The translations under genes and the position numbers were made by a program. From Pseudomonas eutrophicaquae (GTDB lineage: Bacteria > Pseudomonadota > Gammaproteobacteria > Pseudomonadales > Pseudomonadaceae), in the NCBI RefSeq assembly GCF_023544715.1, contig NZ_JAMJEZ010000020.1, forward strand, positions 1 to 40,157: 40,157 nt of DNA. Reading direction: 5' to 3'. Below the pieces are notes generated by a model, which saw only the letters and a list, made by a program, of their open reading frames with translations, was not told the origin of the DNA and did not search any database. Of this stretch, positions 29,512 to 40,157 are shown piece by piece (position 1 is the first letter of the stretch; each line of letters starts with the position of its first letter).

Positions 29512-30384
29512 TCAAGCCGGCGGACGCAGCCGCGTAATCAGGCTCGAGGTATCCCAACGCCCGCCCCCGGCACGCTGCACCTCGGCATAAAACTGATCGA
29601 CCAGCGCCGTCACGGGCAGCTGCGCCCCGTTGCGCCGCGCCTCATCCAGCAAAATCCCCAGATCCTTACGCATCCAGTCCACGGCAAAGCCGAAATCGAA
29701 GTACCCATCGATCATGCTGGCATGACGGTTATCCAGCTGCCAGGATTGCGCCGCCCCCTTGCCGATCACCTCCATCGCGGCCATGCGATCAAGACCTGCA
29801 CACTCGGCAAAGTGCAGTGCTTCGGCCAACCCCTGTAGCAAGCCGCCGACACAGATCTGGTTGACCATCTTGGTCAGCTGTCCACTCCCCACCGGCCCCA
29901 TCAGCCGCTGCATGCGCGCATAACAGGCCAGCACCGGCTCGGCGTGCGCATAGTGCGCAGGCTCGCCGCCGACCATCACCGTCAGCGCACCATTGACCGC
30001 GCCAGCCTGCCCACCGGATACCGGTGCATCGAGAAAGCCCAGCCCACGCACCTCGGCGAGCACTGCTAGCTCGCGCGCGACACCCGCCGATGCGGTGGTG
30101 TGGTCGATCAGCACACTACCCGGAGCCATGCCGGCAAACGCGCCCTGCTCACCCAGCACCACGGCGCGCAGGTCGTCATCGTTACCAACGCAGGTCATCA
30201 CCCACTGTGCGCCAGCGGCTGCCTCACGCGGCGACTCCGCCTGTGTACCGCCAAACTCCGCGACCCACTGCTGCGCCCGCGAAGCGGTCCGGTTATAGAC
30301 ACAGACCTCATGCCCGGCACGTTGCAAGTGCCCAGCCATGGGGTAACCCATGACGCCCAAGCCAATGAATGCCACCTTTGCCAT
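29512..30384 (-). CDS. 3-hydroxyisobutyrate dehydrogenase family oxidoreductase
   Basis: NAD(P)-dependent beta-hydroxyacid dehydrogenase of 290 aa. It has the Rossmann signature F-I-G-L-G-V-M-G-Y-P-M-A-G-H-L at the N-terminus, the substrate-binding D-A-P-V-S-G-G-Q-A-G-A (residues 119-129), and the catalytic lysine Lys172 in G-Q-L-T-K-M-V-N-Q. Family members act on 3-hydroxyisobutyrate, tartronate semialdehyde, glyoxylate or related acids. No valine or glycerate pathway gene lies beside it, so the substrate is open. GGAGG precedes ATG 30384. It is divergent from the HD-GYP gene. Confidence 0.85.
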   Translation of the reverse strand: MAKVAFIGLGVMGYPMAGHLQRAGHEVCVYNRTASRAQQWVAEFGGTQAESPREAAAGAQWVMTCVGNDDDLRAVVLGEQGAFAGMAPGSVLIDHTTASAGVARELAVLAEVRGLGFLDAPVSGGQAGAVNGALTVMVGGEPAHYAHAEPVLACYARMQRLMGPVGSGQLTKMVNQICVGGLLQGLAEALHFAECAGLDRMAAMEVIGKGAAQSWQLDNRHASMIDGYFDFGFAVDWMRKDLGILLDEARRNGAQLPVTALVDQFYAEVQRAGGGRWDTSSLITRLRPPA

Positions 30385-30466
30385 CTGCCCACCTCCATCA
30401 AAAACAGGCGGCGCAGACTAGCACAGCCATCTCGGCCCCCAGCAGATCCCGCCGCCAGGCATTTAT

Positions 30467-30495
30467 TTGTCGGTAAGCGTAGTGCCGCCCATACT
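30467..30495 (+). promoter_or_regulatory. Predicted promoter of the HD-GYP gene
   Basis: TTGTCG (30467-30472), 17-bp spacer, CATACT (30490-30495); each hexamer is four of six or slightly better. It ends about 35 nt before the chosen ATG at 30531. Confidence 0.4.
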
Positions 30496-30530
30496 GAAAA
30501 CATCTTTGCGCCCGCCACAAGGAATTGCTG

Positions 30531-33431
30531 ATGCCTGTCCTCCCCGCTCGTGGCGTCGCCTTGCGCCATCTCACCGCCCTGGCCGTGGTAGCCAGCATGC
30601 TGGTGCTGGGCCTTGGCCTGCTGCTGCAAGGGCAGAAGGCGCTGCACACCGTATTACTGTCGGCCGCCAGCGACGATGTCGAACGAGTCGGCGACCTGAT
30701 CAGTGAGCGTGCAGGGCATATGCTGGCCCCTGCACGCAGCACACTGTCACTGCTGCAGCATGACCCGATCACCCGAGCAAACAGCTTGCCCGAGCGCCTG
30801 CAGCGCCTGCCCGTCCTGGCCGCGACACTGGAAGTCGACCCAACCCTCAGCGCCGTTTATATCGGCTACGCCAATGGGGACTTCCTGCTGGTACGCCCCT
30901 TGCCGCGCAGCGCCCCGGCACTCAAGGCCCAGGCACCCGCCGGCGCCCACTACCTGGTGCAGAGCATCACCTATGACCGTGATGGACAGATGCGCGGCGA
31001 GTGGCTGTTCCATGACCGCCAGCTGCAGCTGCTGGAGCACCAGCAGCGTAGCGACTACCGCTTCGACCCGCGCAGCCGCCCCTGGTATCAGCAGGCGCTG
31101 GCCCGCACCGACAGCGTAATGACCAGCCCCTACCTGTTCTTCACCAGCGGTGAAATCGGCATCAGCCTGGCGCTGCGCGCCCACGAGCCTGGCAGTGTTC
31201 TGGGGATGGATGCCTCCATCCAGGCCCTCAGTGACAGTGCCGCCACACTACGCATGACGCCCGGCACCCAGATCGCCGTGCTGGATTCGCGCGAGCAGGT
31301 ATTCATCTATCACGCCCCCGATCAGCTGCTGCGGGGCGAGGGCAGCGAACGCCGACTGGCCGCGCTGCAGGAGCTGCCCGCACCGGCCCTGCAGCACCTG
31401 CAAGCCAGCCCGGTGGCGAGCGCCCAAGCGCAACTGTTTCGAGTCGGCGATGAAGAGTGGTACGGCATGCGCCGCGAGCTGCAAGCCTTCGGCGAGGCAG
31501 AGCTGCTGGTCAGCATTCCGCAGGACGAGCTGTTCGTAGCCGCCCGCGAGCTGCTGAGCCAGCACCTGCTGCTGGGCGCGCTGATCCTGCTGCCCCTGCT
31601 CTTGGCCGGCGCCTGGTTCGGCCGACGTCTCGGGGAGCCGCTGAACCATCTGGCCAGCCAGCTTGAAGCACTCAGCCACTTCGACTTTGAACAGCCGCCC
31701 AGAATCCGCTCACGGATCCGTGAAGTGCAGCAACTGTCGGATCTGCTGCAGCGCATGGCCGGCTCGCTGCATCATTTGCAAAAACTGACCCGCACCCTGA
31801 ACCGCGAGCGCCACCTGCCCTCCCTGATTGCTCAGGTTCTGGATCCACTGATCCGCATTACCGGCACAGGCGGCGGCGCCATCTACCTGCTGGATGAAAC
31901 CGATGGCGTGCTGCACTGCGCCAGCCAGCTGCATGCCGGCCATTACCCCCCGCAACTGACCGGCACAACCCCCGATGACCGTGCCGATCCCCTGCTACTC
32001 GCCTGGCTGCACGGCCAGTTCCCACCGGATACCTACCTGAGCACTCTACTGCGCGGGCGGCATGGTGAGCTGCTCGGCGTCTTGCTGCTGCATATCCCGG
32101 AGCAGGCCGCGGGCAAGCGCACCAGCGCTGCGTTCCAGCGTTTTGTGGAGGAGGTGGCCGGCGCCGCGGCGGTGGCGATCGAAACCCGCCAGCTCATCGA
32201 ATCCCAGCAGCGCCTGACCGATGCCATCATTCATCTACTGGCCGACACCATCGACACCAAATCCGAACACACCGGCGCACATTGCGAGCGCGTCCCGCAG
32301 CTGGCCCTGCAACTGCTCGATGCGGCCAACACCTGCCAGACCGGGCGGTTGGCCGATTTTAGCGTCGACGAGGAGCAGCGCTACGCCTTCAGCATCGCCG
32401 CGTGGCTGCATGACTGCGGCAAGATCACCACGCCCAGCCATATCGTCGACAAAGCCACCAAACTGGAGGCGCCCTACAACCGCCTGCATGAAATTCGCAC
32501 CCGCTTTGAAGTGCTCTGGCGCGATGCGGAGCTGGACTACTGGCAAGCCCGGCAGACCGACGGCGATGACGACGCACTGCGCCAGCAACTGCAGCAGCGT
32601 CAGGCGCAGCTGCAGGCAGACTTTGCCTTTGTCGCGCACTGCAACCTCGGCAGCGAGGGCATGAGCGAGGACGACCTGCAGCGCCTGCAGCAGATCGCCC
32701 GGCAGCGCTGGTGGCGACACTTCGACAATCGCCTGGGCCTCTCCCGCGAAGAGCAGGAGCAGCTGCATCATGTGCCGGTGGTCGAACTGCCGTGTGCGGA
32801 ATGGCTCATCGCCGATCGTCCCGAGCACTGCCAGCCGTGGGGGGAGCGCCGCCCACCGGTGGAGCGCGATGATCCACGCAACCGCTGGCAGTTCGACATG
32901 CAGCTGCCAGCCTACGCGCAGCATCTGGGCGAGCTGTACAACCTCAGCATTCGCAAGGGCACCCTCAATGCGGAGGAGCGTTTTCGCATCAATGAGCACA
33001 TCGTGCAGACCCTGATCATGCTGGACAGCCTGCCCTTCCCGGCATCCTTGCGTCAGGTTCCGCAGATCGCGGCCAGCCACCACGAAAAACTCGATGGCAG
33101 CGGCTACCCGCGTCGGCTGGATGCCCGCCGGCTCGGCGTCCCGGAACGCATTCTGGCGATCGCCGATGTATTCGAGGCACTGACCGCAGCCGACCGCCCC
33201 TACAAACCCGCCATGCCGCTCTCGCAGGTGCTGCGCATCATGGTGGACATGGTGAAGGCATCGCACCTGGATGGCGACCTGCTGCAGCTGTTCATTCAGA
33301 GCGAGCTGTACCTGCACTACGCCAGGCAGCATCTGCGCAGCACACAGCTCGATACCCCGGATACGGCCGCGCTGCTGGATGAGCTAGTCCAGTGGGGTTT
33401 AGCACCCGAGGCCGCGACGCAAAACCCATGA
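30531..33431 (+). CDS. Membrane sensor with dCache, HAMP, GAF and HD-GYP domains
   Basis: Predicted cyclic-di-GMP phosphodiesterase of 966 aa. Order: membrane segment 14-34; periplasmic dCache-like sensor about 40-340 (R-S-R-P-W-Y-Q-Q-A motif at 181-189); second membrane segment 343-363; HAMP about 364-415; GAF about 425-555; HD-GYP about 560-930. The HD pair is His627-Asp628 in [11 protein letters not shown] is at 821-823, and the HD-GYP signature [11 protein letters not shown] spans 850-860, so the enzyme looks active. The HD and H-H-E motifs are 222 residues apart, much further than in RpfG-type domains; the extra segment contains a Gln-rich coiled stretch. ATG 30531 has AAGGA seven bases upstream. 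Ligand unknown. Confidence 0.9.
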   Translation: MPVLPARGVALRHLTALAVVASMLVLGLGLLLQGQKALHTVLLSAASDDVERVGDLISERAGHMLAPARSTLSLLQHDPITRANSLPERLQRLPVLAATLEVDPTLSAVYIGYANGDFLLVRPLPRSAPALKAQAPAGAHYLVQSITYDRDGQMRGEWLFHDRQLQLLEHQQRSDYRFDPRSRPWYQQALARTDSVMTSPYLFFTSGEIGISLALRAHEPGSVLGMDASIQALSDSAATLRMTPGTQIAVLDSREQVFIYHAPDQLLRGEGSERRLAALQELPAPALQHLQASPVASAQAQLFRVGDEEWYGMRRELQAFGEAELLVSIPQDELFVAARELLSQHLLLGALILLPLLLAGAWFGRRLGEPLNHLASQLEALSHFDFEQPPRIRSRIREVQQLSDLLQRMAGSLHHLQKLTRTLNRERHLPSLIAQVLDPLIRITGTGGGAIYLLDETDGVLHCASQLHAGHYPPQLTGTTPDDRADPLLLAWLHGQFPPDTYLSTLLRGRHGELLGVLLLHIPEQAAGKRTSAAFQRFVEEVAGAAAVAIETRQLIESQQRLTDAIIHLLADTIDTKSEHTGAHCERVPQLALQLLDAANTCQTGRLADFSVDEEQRYAFSIAAWLHDCGKITTPSHIVDKATKLEAPYNRLHEIRTRFEVLWRDAELDYWQARQTDGDDDALRQQLQQRQAQLQADFAFVAHCNLGSEGMSEDDLQRLQQIARQRWWRHFDNRLGLSREEQEQLHHVPVVELPCAEWLIADRPEHCQPWGERRPPVERDDPRNRWQFDMQLPAYAQHLGELYNLSIRKGTLNAEERFRINEHIVQTLIMLDSLPFPASLRQVPQIAASHHEKLDGSGYPRRLDARRLGVPERILAIADVFEALTAADRPYKPAMPLSQVLRIMVDMVKASHLDGDLLQLFIQSELYLHYARQHLRSTQLDTPDTAALLDELVQWGLAPEAATQNP

Positions 33432-33490
33432 CGCCTGCGCAGGCCTTGGGCATACTGGCGCGCCCTTTTCCGCCCTTTTGTGAGGTATCC

Positions 33491-33772
33491 ATGTTCAAGG
33501 TCAACGAGTACTTCGACGGCAGCGTCAAATCCATCGCCTTCGCCATGAGCGAAGGCCCGGCCACCGTGGGTGTGATGGCGCCCGGCGAGTACGAGTTCGG
33601 TACCGCCCAGGCCGAGGTCATGCACGTGGTAGCGGGCGAGCTGATCGTCAAACTGCCGGGTCAGGATGACTGGCAGACCTTTGCCGCCGGCAGCCGCTTC
33701 GATGTGCCGGCCAACAGCAAGTTCCAGCTCAAGGTCGCGCAGGATACCGCTTACCTCTGCGAATACCGCTAA
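33491..33772 (+). CDS. ppnP: Pyrimidine/purine nucleoside phosphorylase PpnP
   Basis: Small cupin-fold phosphorylase (93 aa; YaiE/PpnP family) that splits several purine and pyrimidine nucleosides with phosphate. The family pattern is clear: [10 protein letters not shown]-x-V-K-S-I-A-F at the start, [12 protein letters not shown] in the middle, and a C-terminal F[11 protein letters not shown]. GAGG lies six bases before ATG 33491. It follows the HD-GYP gene by 59 nt in the same direction. Confidence 0.9.
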   Translation: MFKVNEYFDGSVKSIAFAMSEGPATVGVMAPGEYEFGTAQAEVMHVVAGELIVKLPGQDDWQTFAAGSRFDVPANSKFQLKVAQDTAYLCEYR

Positions 33773-33781
33773 GGCCGCACC

Positions 33782-33813
33782 GCCAGAGCGCCTGCCACAG
33801 GCAGGACTCTGGC
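33782..33813 (+). repeat. Hairpin after ppnP
   Basis: GCCAGA (33782-33787) pairs with TCTGGC (33808-33813), and inside it CCTGCC (33791-33796) pairs with GGCAGG (33800-33805) around an ACA loop. It lies ten bases past the ppnP stop but has no T-run, so it is only a weak terminator candidate. Confidence 0.45.
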
Positions 33814-33898
33814 ACATGCCAGAAAGCGGTGCCCTGTCACCGGCACGTCATCTGCAGCCCACAGGCTGAGAGCCTCCCCGTTGCATGGAGTCTCGTTC

Positions 33899-34076
33899 AT
33901 GTTCTCGCAGATCCTCTCCGCCCCCACACGCCACACCGCCCAGCACCTGCCCCACGGCAGCATCATTGATGCTGCGCGGACGGGAAGTTGCCCTTACCGA
34001 GGCGATGATCCTGCAGGCCCGCCGCACCACCCAGACGCCACGCCCCTCCCGCTGGCGCAGCTGGCTCGGCCTCTGA
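33899..34076 (+). pseudogene. Small conserved-looking gene broken by a one-base insertion
   Basis: ATG 33899 has GGAG eight bases upstream and opens M-F-S-Q-I-L-S-A-P-T-R-H-T-A-Q-H-L-P-H-G-S-I-I-D-A-A. The frame then loses character. In the next frame, from about 33977, the coherent sequence G-R-E-V-A-L-T-E-A-M-I-L-Q-A-R-R runs to TGA 34074-34076. Removing one base of GCGCGG near 33972-33978 joins the halves into a product of about 58 aa reading I-I-D-A-A-G-R-E-V-A-L-T-E-A-M-I. This layout (H-L-P-x-G-x-I-I-D, then G-R-E-V then T-E-x-M-I) looks like a small conserved Pseudomonas protein of unknown function that I recall only loosely. Either the gene is disrupted or the sequence has an indel error. 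Confidence 0.6.
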
Positions 34077-34088
34077 CACGCAGCGCCC

Positions 34089-35237
34089 CTAGCACACCGA
34101 CACGCCCAGCGCCTGTGCCACGCGCTGCAGCGCGTCACGCTGATGGCCTACCCCCAGCTGCAGCGAAAGCCCCGGAATCTCGCGACGCAGCGGGTACTCC
34201 TTGCGCAGGCGATCAAAGCCGGCCTGCTGCTTCTGCGGATCAGGGTCCAGGCTGCGGCGAAGATCCGCATCATCGCGGCGCGGGTCATAGACGCTCTGGC
34301 ACAGCATCCTCAGCAGCCAGTCCGGATCAGCCTCACCGTGTACAGTGAGCCCCGCCAGCCAGGCCGGCGGCAGCAGGCTACTCAAGGCCACCTGCGCCTC
34401 CAGACCCTGCCAGGCACAGAAGGCTCGATAGATCTGCTCAGTGCCGCGCAGCTTGCCATCCAGGCTGTAACCGGCAATATGCGGTGTCGCCAGCTCGCAG
34501 AGGGCCGCCAGAGCCAGATCCACCTGCGGCTCATGCTCCCAGACATCCAGCACCACCCGAAGGTCTGCTCCCGCCTGCAGATGCTCGCGCAGGGCCTGGT
34601 TATCAATCACCGGGCCGCGACTGGCATTGATCAGCCAGGTGCCGGGACGCAGGCTCTGCAGGCGAGCGCGGTCCAGCAGATGCCAGGTGGCGTGCTCACC
34701 AGTGTGGGTCAACGGCGTGTGCAGGCTGATCACATCACAGGCGGCAAGCACCTGATCGAAACTGACAAACTCGCCCCCCTCCCGGGCCTCGCGCAGCGGA
34801 TCACAGACCAGCACCCGCCAGCCCAGCGTCTGCAGTACCGCCACCAGCTGAGACCCCACCGCCCCCGCTCCCACCACACCGTAGGTGCGGCTGGACAGCG
34901 ACTGCCCGCTGCGCTCACTCAGCGTCAGCAAGGCGCCCAACACATAATCGACCACCCCGCGGGCATTGCAGCCCGGCGCGCTGGCCCAGGTAATGCCGGC
35001 CTGCTGGAAGTACTCCAGATCCAGATGGTCGGTACCGATGGTGCAGGTGCCGACGAAGCGCACCGGCGTGCCCTCCAGCAGCGCCCGGTCGACCCGGGTA
35101 ACCGAGCGCACCAGCAGCGTCTCCACCCCGGCCAGAGCGTCACGACTGATGCGCCGGCCAGGCAGGCGCTCCAGCGTGGCAAACGATGCAAAGAAGGGGT
35201 CGAGCAGAGGGATGTTTTCATCAGCCAGCAAGCGCAT
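34089..35237 (-). CDS. pdxB: Erythronate-4-phosphate dehydrogenase
   Basis: NAD-dependent D-2-hydroxyacid dehydrogenase (382 aa) that oxidises 4-phospho-erythronate in the DXP-dependent pyridoxal phosphate pathway. The N-terminus [10 protein letters not shown] matches PdxB. The Rossmann motif V-G-A-G-A-V-G-S-Q is at 122-130. The catalytic triad is Arg207 (N-A-S-R-G), Glu236 (W-E-H-E-P) and His253 (T-P-H-I-A-G-Y-S). The C-terminal extension is the PdxB dimerisation domain. ATG 35237 fits the family; the Shine-Dalgarno is weak. It is divergent from the MATE gene. Confidence 0.95.
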   Translation of the reverse strand: MRLLADENIPLLDPFFASFATLERLPGRRISRDALAGVETLLVRSVTRVDRALLEGTPVRFVGTCTIGTDHLDLEYFQQAGITWASAPGCNARGVVDYVLGALLTLSERSGQSLSSRTYGVVGAGAVGSQLVAVLQTLGWRVLVCDPLREAREGGEFVSFDQVLAACDVISLHTPLTHTGEHATWHLLDRARLQSLRPGTWLINASRGPVIDNQALREHLQAGADLRVVLDVWEHEPQVDLALAALCELATPHIAGYSLDGKLRGTEQIYRAFCAWQGLEAQVALSSLLPPAWLAGLTVHGEADPDWLLRMLCQSVYDPRRDDADLRRSLDPDPQKQQAGFDRLRKEYPLRREIPGLSLQLGVGHQRDALQRVAQALGVSVC

Positions 35238-35380
35238 GGGGAGCAGTCCGTATGGGCAGAACAGGGAGCGCCACTTTAGCGCAGCCCGCCCGGGATGGCG
35301 CGGTTCGGTACGCAAGGCGTCGTGGCTGGCCGCTCTGCAACACCCGGCGTAGACTGGCGCCTGCTCTGTAGAGGTCGCCC

Positions 35381-36811
35381 ATGCCCAGCTCCATCACCTC
35401 CCCAACCCTCAGCCTGTCTGCACGGGCCCGCCGCGAGCTGGCCACGCTGCTCGGGCTGGCCATCCCGATCATGATCGCCCAGCTGGCCCACACCGCCATG
35501 GGCGTGGCCGATACCCTGATGGCCGGACGGGTCAGTGCCCGTGATCTGGCCGCGGTAGCGCTGGGCAATTCGATCTGGCTGCCGGTGATGTTGCTGCTCA
35601 GCGGCATCATGATGGCCACGACCGCCAAGGCCTCCCGACACGTCGGCAGCGGTGATTTTGCCCGGCTGGGGCCACTGGTGCGCCAGGCACTCTGGCTCGG
35701 CCTGTTGCTGGGACTGGGGGCCGCCCTGCTGCTCTGGCAGGCGCGGTCGCTGATGGGACTGCTCAAGGTCGATGCCGAGCTGATTGATCCGGCGATGGAT
35801 TATCTGCAGGCCGTCGCGCTGGGCTTCCCGGCTATCGCGCTGTATCAGGTGCTGCGCAGCTACAGCGATGCGCTGGGTCGTACCCGTCCGAGCATGATGT
35901 TCGGGATTCTCGGCCTTTTGATCAACGTGCCGGCCAACTATGTGTTCATCCACGGCCTGTTCGGCCTGCCGGCGCTCGGCGGGGTGGGCTGTGGCTGGGC
36001 GACGGCGCTGGTGATGTGGTGCATGCTGCTGGGCATGCTGCTGTGGGTGCGCTGGGCAGCGGTATATCAACCCAGCCGGCTGTTCGAGCGCTTCGAGTGG
36101 CCACGCGCCGCCGAAATCCGCCCGCTGCTGGCCCTGGGGCTGCCGATCGGCATCGCCATTTTTGCCGAAGCCAGCATCTTCTCGGTGATCGCCCTGCTGA
36201 TTGGCAGCCTGGGGGCGACCGTGGTGGCGGGCCACCAGATCGCGCTGAACTTCTCCGCGCTGGTCTTCATGATTCCCTATGCCCTCTCGATGGCTGCCAC
36301 CGTGCGGGTGGGCCAGAATCTGGGCCGCGGCGCGGTGCGAGAAGCGCGCTTTGCCGCTGGCGTCGTGCTACTGGTGGCGCTGGCTTATGCCTGCCTCTCG
36401 GCCAGCCTGATGCTCTGGCTGCGTGAGCCGATCGCAGCGCTGTACAGCCGCGATCCGGCGGTGATTGCACTGGCCGCCAGCCTGATCGTCTACTCGGCGC
36501 TGTTTCAGTTCTCCGATGCCGTGCAGGTCACCGCAGCCGGTGCCCTGCGGGGCTATCAGGACACCCGCATGACCATGCTGATCACCCTGCTGGCCTACTG
36601 GGGCATCGGGCTACCGGTCGGCTACGCCCTGGGCCTGACCGACTGGCTGGGCAGCCCGAGTGGTCCGGCGGGACTCTGGCAAGGCCTGATCGTTGGCCTG
36701 AGTCTGGCGGCCCTGCTGCTCGGGCTGCGCCTGTGGCACAGTGCCCGGCACGCCATCCGAGAACGCGAGCGTATCGAGTCATGTGGAAACACTGCGCAAT
36801 CCTCTTGCTGA
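35381..36811 (+). CDS. MATE family multidrug efflux transporter (NorM type)
   Basis: Inner-membrane cation/drug antiporter of 476 aa with about twelve hydrophobic segments in two homologous halves. The first half opens [15 protein letters not shown] and has [11 protein letters not shown]; the second half repeats the pattern with [13 protein letters not shown] conserved R[11 protein letters not shown] loop is present. Its size and style resemble P. aeruginosa PmpM, an H+-coupled exporter of cationic drugs, but the substrate is not shown. GAGG lies seven bases before ATG 35381. The last 31 nt overlap the following lipoprotein gene. Confidence 0.9.
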   Translation: MPSSITSPTLSLSARARRELATLLGLAIPIMIAQLAHTAMGVADTLMAGRVSARDLAAVALGNSIWLPVMLLLSGIMMATTAKASRHVGSGDFARLGPLVRQALWLGLLLGLGAALLLWQARSLMGLLKVDAELIDPAMDYLQAVALGFPAIALYQVLRSYSDALGRTRPSMMFGILGLLINVPANYVFIHGLFGLPALGGVGCGWATALVMWCMLLGMLLWVRWAAVYQPSRLFERFEWPRAAEIRPLLALGLPIGIAIFAEASIFSVIALLIGSLGATVVAGHQIALNFSALVFMIPYALSMAATVRVGQNLGRGAVREARFAAGVVLLVALAYACLSASLMLWLREPIAALYSRDPAVIALAASLIVYSALFQFSDAVQVTAAGALRGYQDTRMTMLITLLAYWGIGLPVGYALGLTDWLGSPSGPAGLWQGLIVGLSLAALLLGLRLWHSARHAIRERERIESCGNTAQSSC

Positions 36812-37845
36812 GCCTGCTGCTCGGCGCCTGCCAACCCAGTGATCCCGGGCGCGCACTGCAGGATGATTACCTGCAGCGCTTGGCCAATGGCCTGGACAGC
36901 CCCCTGGCGGATCAGCCGGCACTGACGCTCGAGCACTGGCGCCTGCCGCCGCGCCGTGAGCGCTTGCTGGAGATCGAGCCGCTGCGCATCAGCCTGCTGG
37001 ACCTGCTCATTGATCTGCACCGTTGCCCACGCCTGCAGCAACTGATCAGCGAGCGCAACAACAGTCTGGGCAAGCAGATGACCGCCAGCCGGCGTCTGGG
37101 CTACGAAGGTCAGCTGATACGCGCCTTGGAGGAGTGCCTGCCACTGCTGGCCAGTGAAGAGACGGCGAGCGAGGAGGACAGCCTGCAAAGCGTGCTCGAT
37201 GGCAAGCGGCAGCAGCTGCGTGCCGTGTTCTGGAATGCCGTCAATGGCAGCCCCGAGGTGGAAAGTTACCTGCGCTTTGCCAAACAGGGTCTAGCACCAA
37301 GTGGCGCGGATGATGGCGCGGCCCTGCTGGCCCTCGAACAGCTGGCCAGTCTGGCCGAACAGCTGCCACAGCAACTGCCGCCCACCCCCGAGCAGCTGGA
37401 TGAGCTGTTCTTTGCTTTGCACCGCAGCACGGCCGGCGGGCAGCTGATCCACAGTTTGCTGGCCCTGCGCCAGAGCCTTGAGGCCGGCTCGCAACTGCTT
37501 GAGACGCGCCAGACCACCCGCCCGCTCTGCCCGCTGGGCACGCCCACGCCGCGCGGGCGCCGCGCACAGAATCTGTTCGTCAAATTCTATGCCGGCGAGC
37601 TGCAACCCTATCTGGCCGAGGTCGATCAGCGTGGGCAGCGCTGGAGCGCAGCGCTGCGCCGGCTAGCGGCCGCTCCGGACATCCCCGTCGCCACCCGGCA
37701 GTACCTGCAACGCCTGGCTGGCGAGGAGCAGTCGCTATGGAGCGAGTTCCGCGCGGCCAGCCGCCGGCATGTCAAGGCTTGGCAGGATACCTTGCGCAGC
37801 TGCCAGCTGGCCCCCGGACAGGCCGGCTGGAGTGGCGCGCGTTAA
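36781..37845 (+). CDS. DUF3080-type lipoprotein
   Basis: Protein of 354 aa with a lipoprotein signal peptide: M-W-K-H-C, a hydrophobic core, and the lipobox L-L-G-A-C with the acylated Cys17. The mature chain is mostly alpha-helical with many Leu, Gln and Arg residues. It matches what I recall of the DUF3080 family in Pseudomonas, including L-x-x-L-x-D-L-H-R-C-P and the Y-L-R-F motif. The residues after Cys17 are Q-P, so there is no Asp+2 inner-membrane retention signal and an outer-membrane location is likely. Function unknown. ATG 36781 lies inside the end of the MATE gene (31-nt overlap), so the two are probably one operon. Confidence 0.75.
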   Translation: MWKHCAILLLSLLLGACQPSDPGRALQDDYLQRLANGLDSPLADQPALTLEHWRLPPRRERLLEIEPLRISLLDLLIDLHRCPRLQQLISERNNSLGKQMTASRRLGYEGQLIRALEECLPLLASEETASEEDSLQSVLDGKRQQLRAVFWNAVNGSPEVESYLRFAKQGLAPSGADDGAALLALEQLASLAEQLPQQLPPTPEQLDELFFALHRSTAGGQLIHSLLALRQSLEAGSQLLETRQTTRPLCPLGTPTPRGRRAQNLFVKFYAGELQPYLAEVDQRGQRWSAALRRLAAAPDIPVATRQYLQRLAGEEQSLWSEFRAASRRHVKAWQDTLRSCQLAPGQAGWSGAR

Positions 37846-37866
37846 GCCGCTCAGGCGGCTTTCTTG
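37844..37866 (+). terminator. Terminator of the DUF3080-type gene, overlapping the end of tusA
   Basis: AAGCCGC (37844-37850) pairs with GCGGCTT (37855-37861) around TCAG, and TCTTG follows. The stem begins in the stop codon of the lipoprotein gene and runs into the last codons of the convergent tusA (stop at 37851-37853). Confidence 0.6.
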
Positions 37867-38090
37867 CGGATCCAGTAGAGGAAGGTATCCCCTTCGACCT
37901 GTTGCTCCAGCAGCTCATGGCCCAGAAACAGGCAGAATTTAGGGATATCACGGCGGGTAGATGGATCCGTGGCGATGACCTTGAGCAAGCCGCCCTCGGG
38001 CAGATCACGCACCTTGTTGTGCAACATCATCACCGGCTCAGGACAGAACAGGCCAGTGGCATCGAGAACGGCATCGGGTTGCCAGGTCAT
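37851..38090 (-). CDS. tusA: Sulfurtransferase TusA
   Basis: Small sulfur-carrier protein of 79 aa that relays persulfide sulfur, in E. coli for mnm5s2U34 tRNA thiolation. The family C-P-x-P motif is present with the persulfide cysteine Cys16 ([10 protein letters not shown]), followed by the beta-strand [14 protein letters not shown]. The C-terminus Y-W-I-R-K-K is typical. I use ATG 38090; ATG 38099 is possible. It lies ten bases downstream of the alpha/beta hydrolase gene. Confidence 0.93.
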   Translation of the reverse strand: MTWQPDAVLDATGLFCPEPVMMLHNKVRDLPEGGLLKVIATDPSTRRDIPKFCLFLGHELLEQQVEGDTFLYWIRKKAA

Positions 38091-38100
38091 GGGCGACATC

Positions 38101-40157
<2,057 letters not shown>

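Noticed and set aside
33433-33444. Palindrome GCCTGCGCAGGC after the HD-GYP gene as a terminator
   Set aside because: The loop would be too small for a good hairpin and no T-run follows; ppnP lies 47 nt downstream on the same strand.

Overview
The window reads as a block of core chromosome from a Pseudomonas-type gammaproteobacterium. The evidence is the complete Pseudomonas-style TCA cluster (gltA diverging from sdhCDAB-sucAB-lpdG-sucCD), the fabA-fabB pair, a 340-aa GpsA, a 943-aa SucA and a cbb3 oxidase gene preceded by an Anr/FNR-type box. Genes are tightly packed on both strands, with many 4-nt ATGA/GTGA overlaps. I see no insertion sequence, prophage, CRISPR array, tRNA or rRNA.

Layout. 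1-314: tail of an unidentified + strand gene. 382-2415: divergent AEC-type transporter and patatin-like phospholipase. 2443-6386: minus-strand run gpsA, DUF4389-type membrane protein, sixA, alpha/beta hydrolase (the last three joined by overlapping start/stop codons), then a DUF4892-type exported protein. 6531-11173: plus-strand trio of TonB-dependent receptor, orphan periplasmic binding protein and membrane histidine kinase. 11368-13112: fabA-fabB, for unsaturated fatty acid synthesis. 13290-16099: htpG behind a sigma-32-like promoter, and a DUF599 membrane protein.

16146-27541: the TCA operon on the minus strand (sdhC, sdhD, sdhA, sdhB, sucA, sucB, lpdG, then after a terminator sucC, sucD). 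gltA runs the opposite way from 27903. The 361-bp gap between sdhC and gltA holds a good sigma-70 promoter for each side. Strong hairpins without U-tracts lie in the sdhB-sucA, sucA-sucB and sucB-lpdG gaps and may set the ratio of subunits.

29245-30384: minus-strand 3-hydroxyisobutyrate-dehydrogenase-like enzyme plus a small cysteine-cluster protein. 30531-34076: large dCache/HAMP/GAF/HD-GYP signalling protein, ppnP, and a small gene that appears broken by one extra base. 34089-38811: pdxB, a MATE efflux pump overlapping a DUF3080-type lipoprotein gene, tusA and a second alpha/beta hydrolase. 38929 to the end: ccoN, which runs off the window.

Most of the window is housekeeping. The best candidates for new biology are the receptor/binding-protein/kinase trio (6531-11173), the HD-GYP protein with a long insertion in its catalytic domain, the broken small gene at 33899-34076, the A7 tract one base out of frame ahead of sdhC, and the intercistronic hairpins of the TCA operon.
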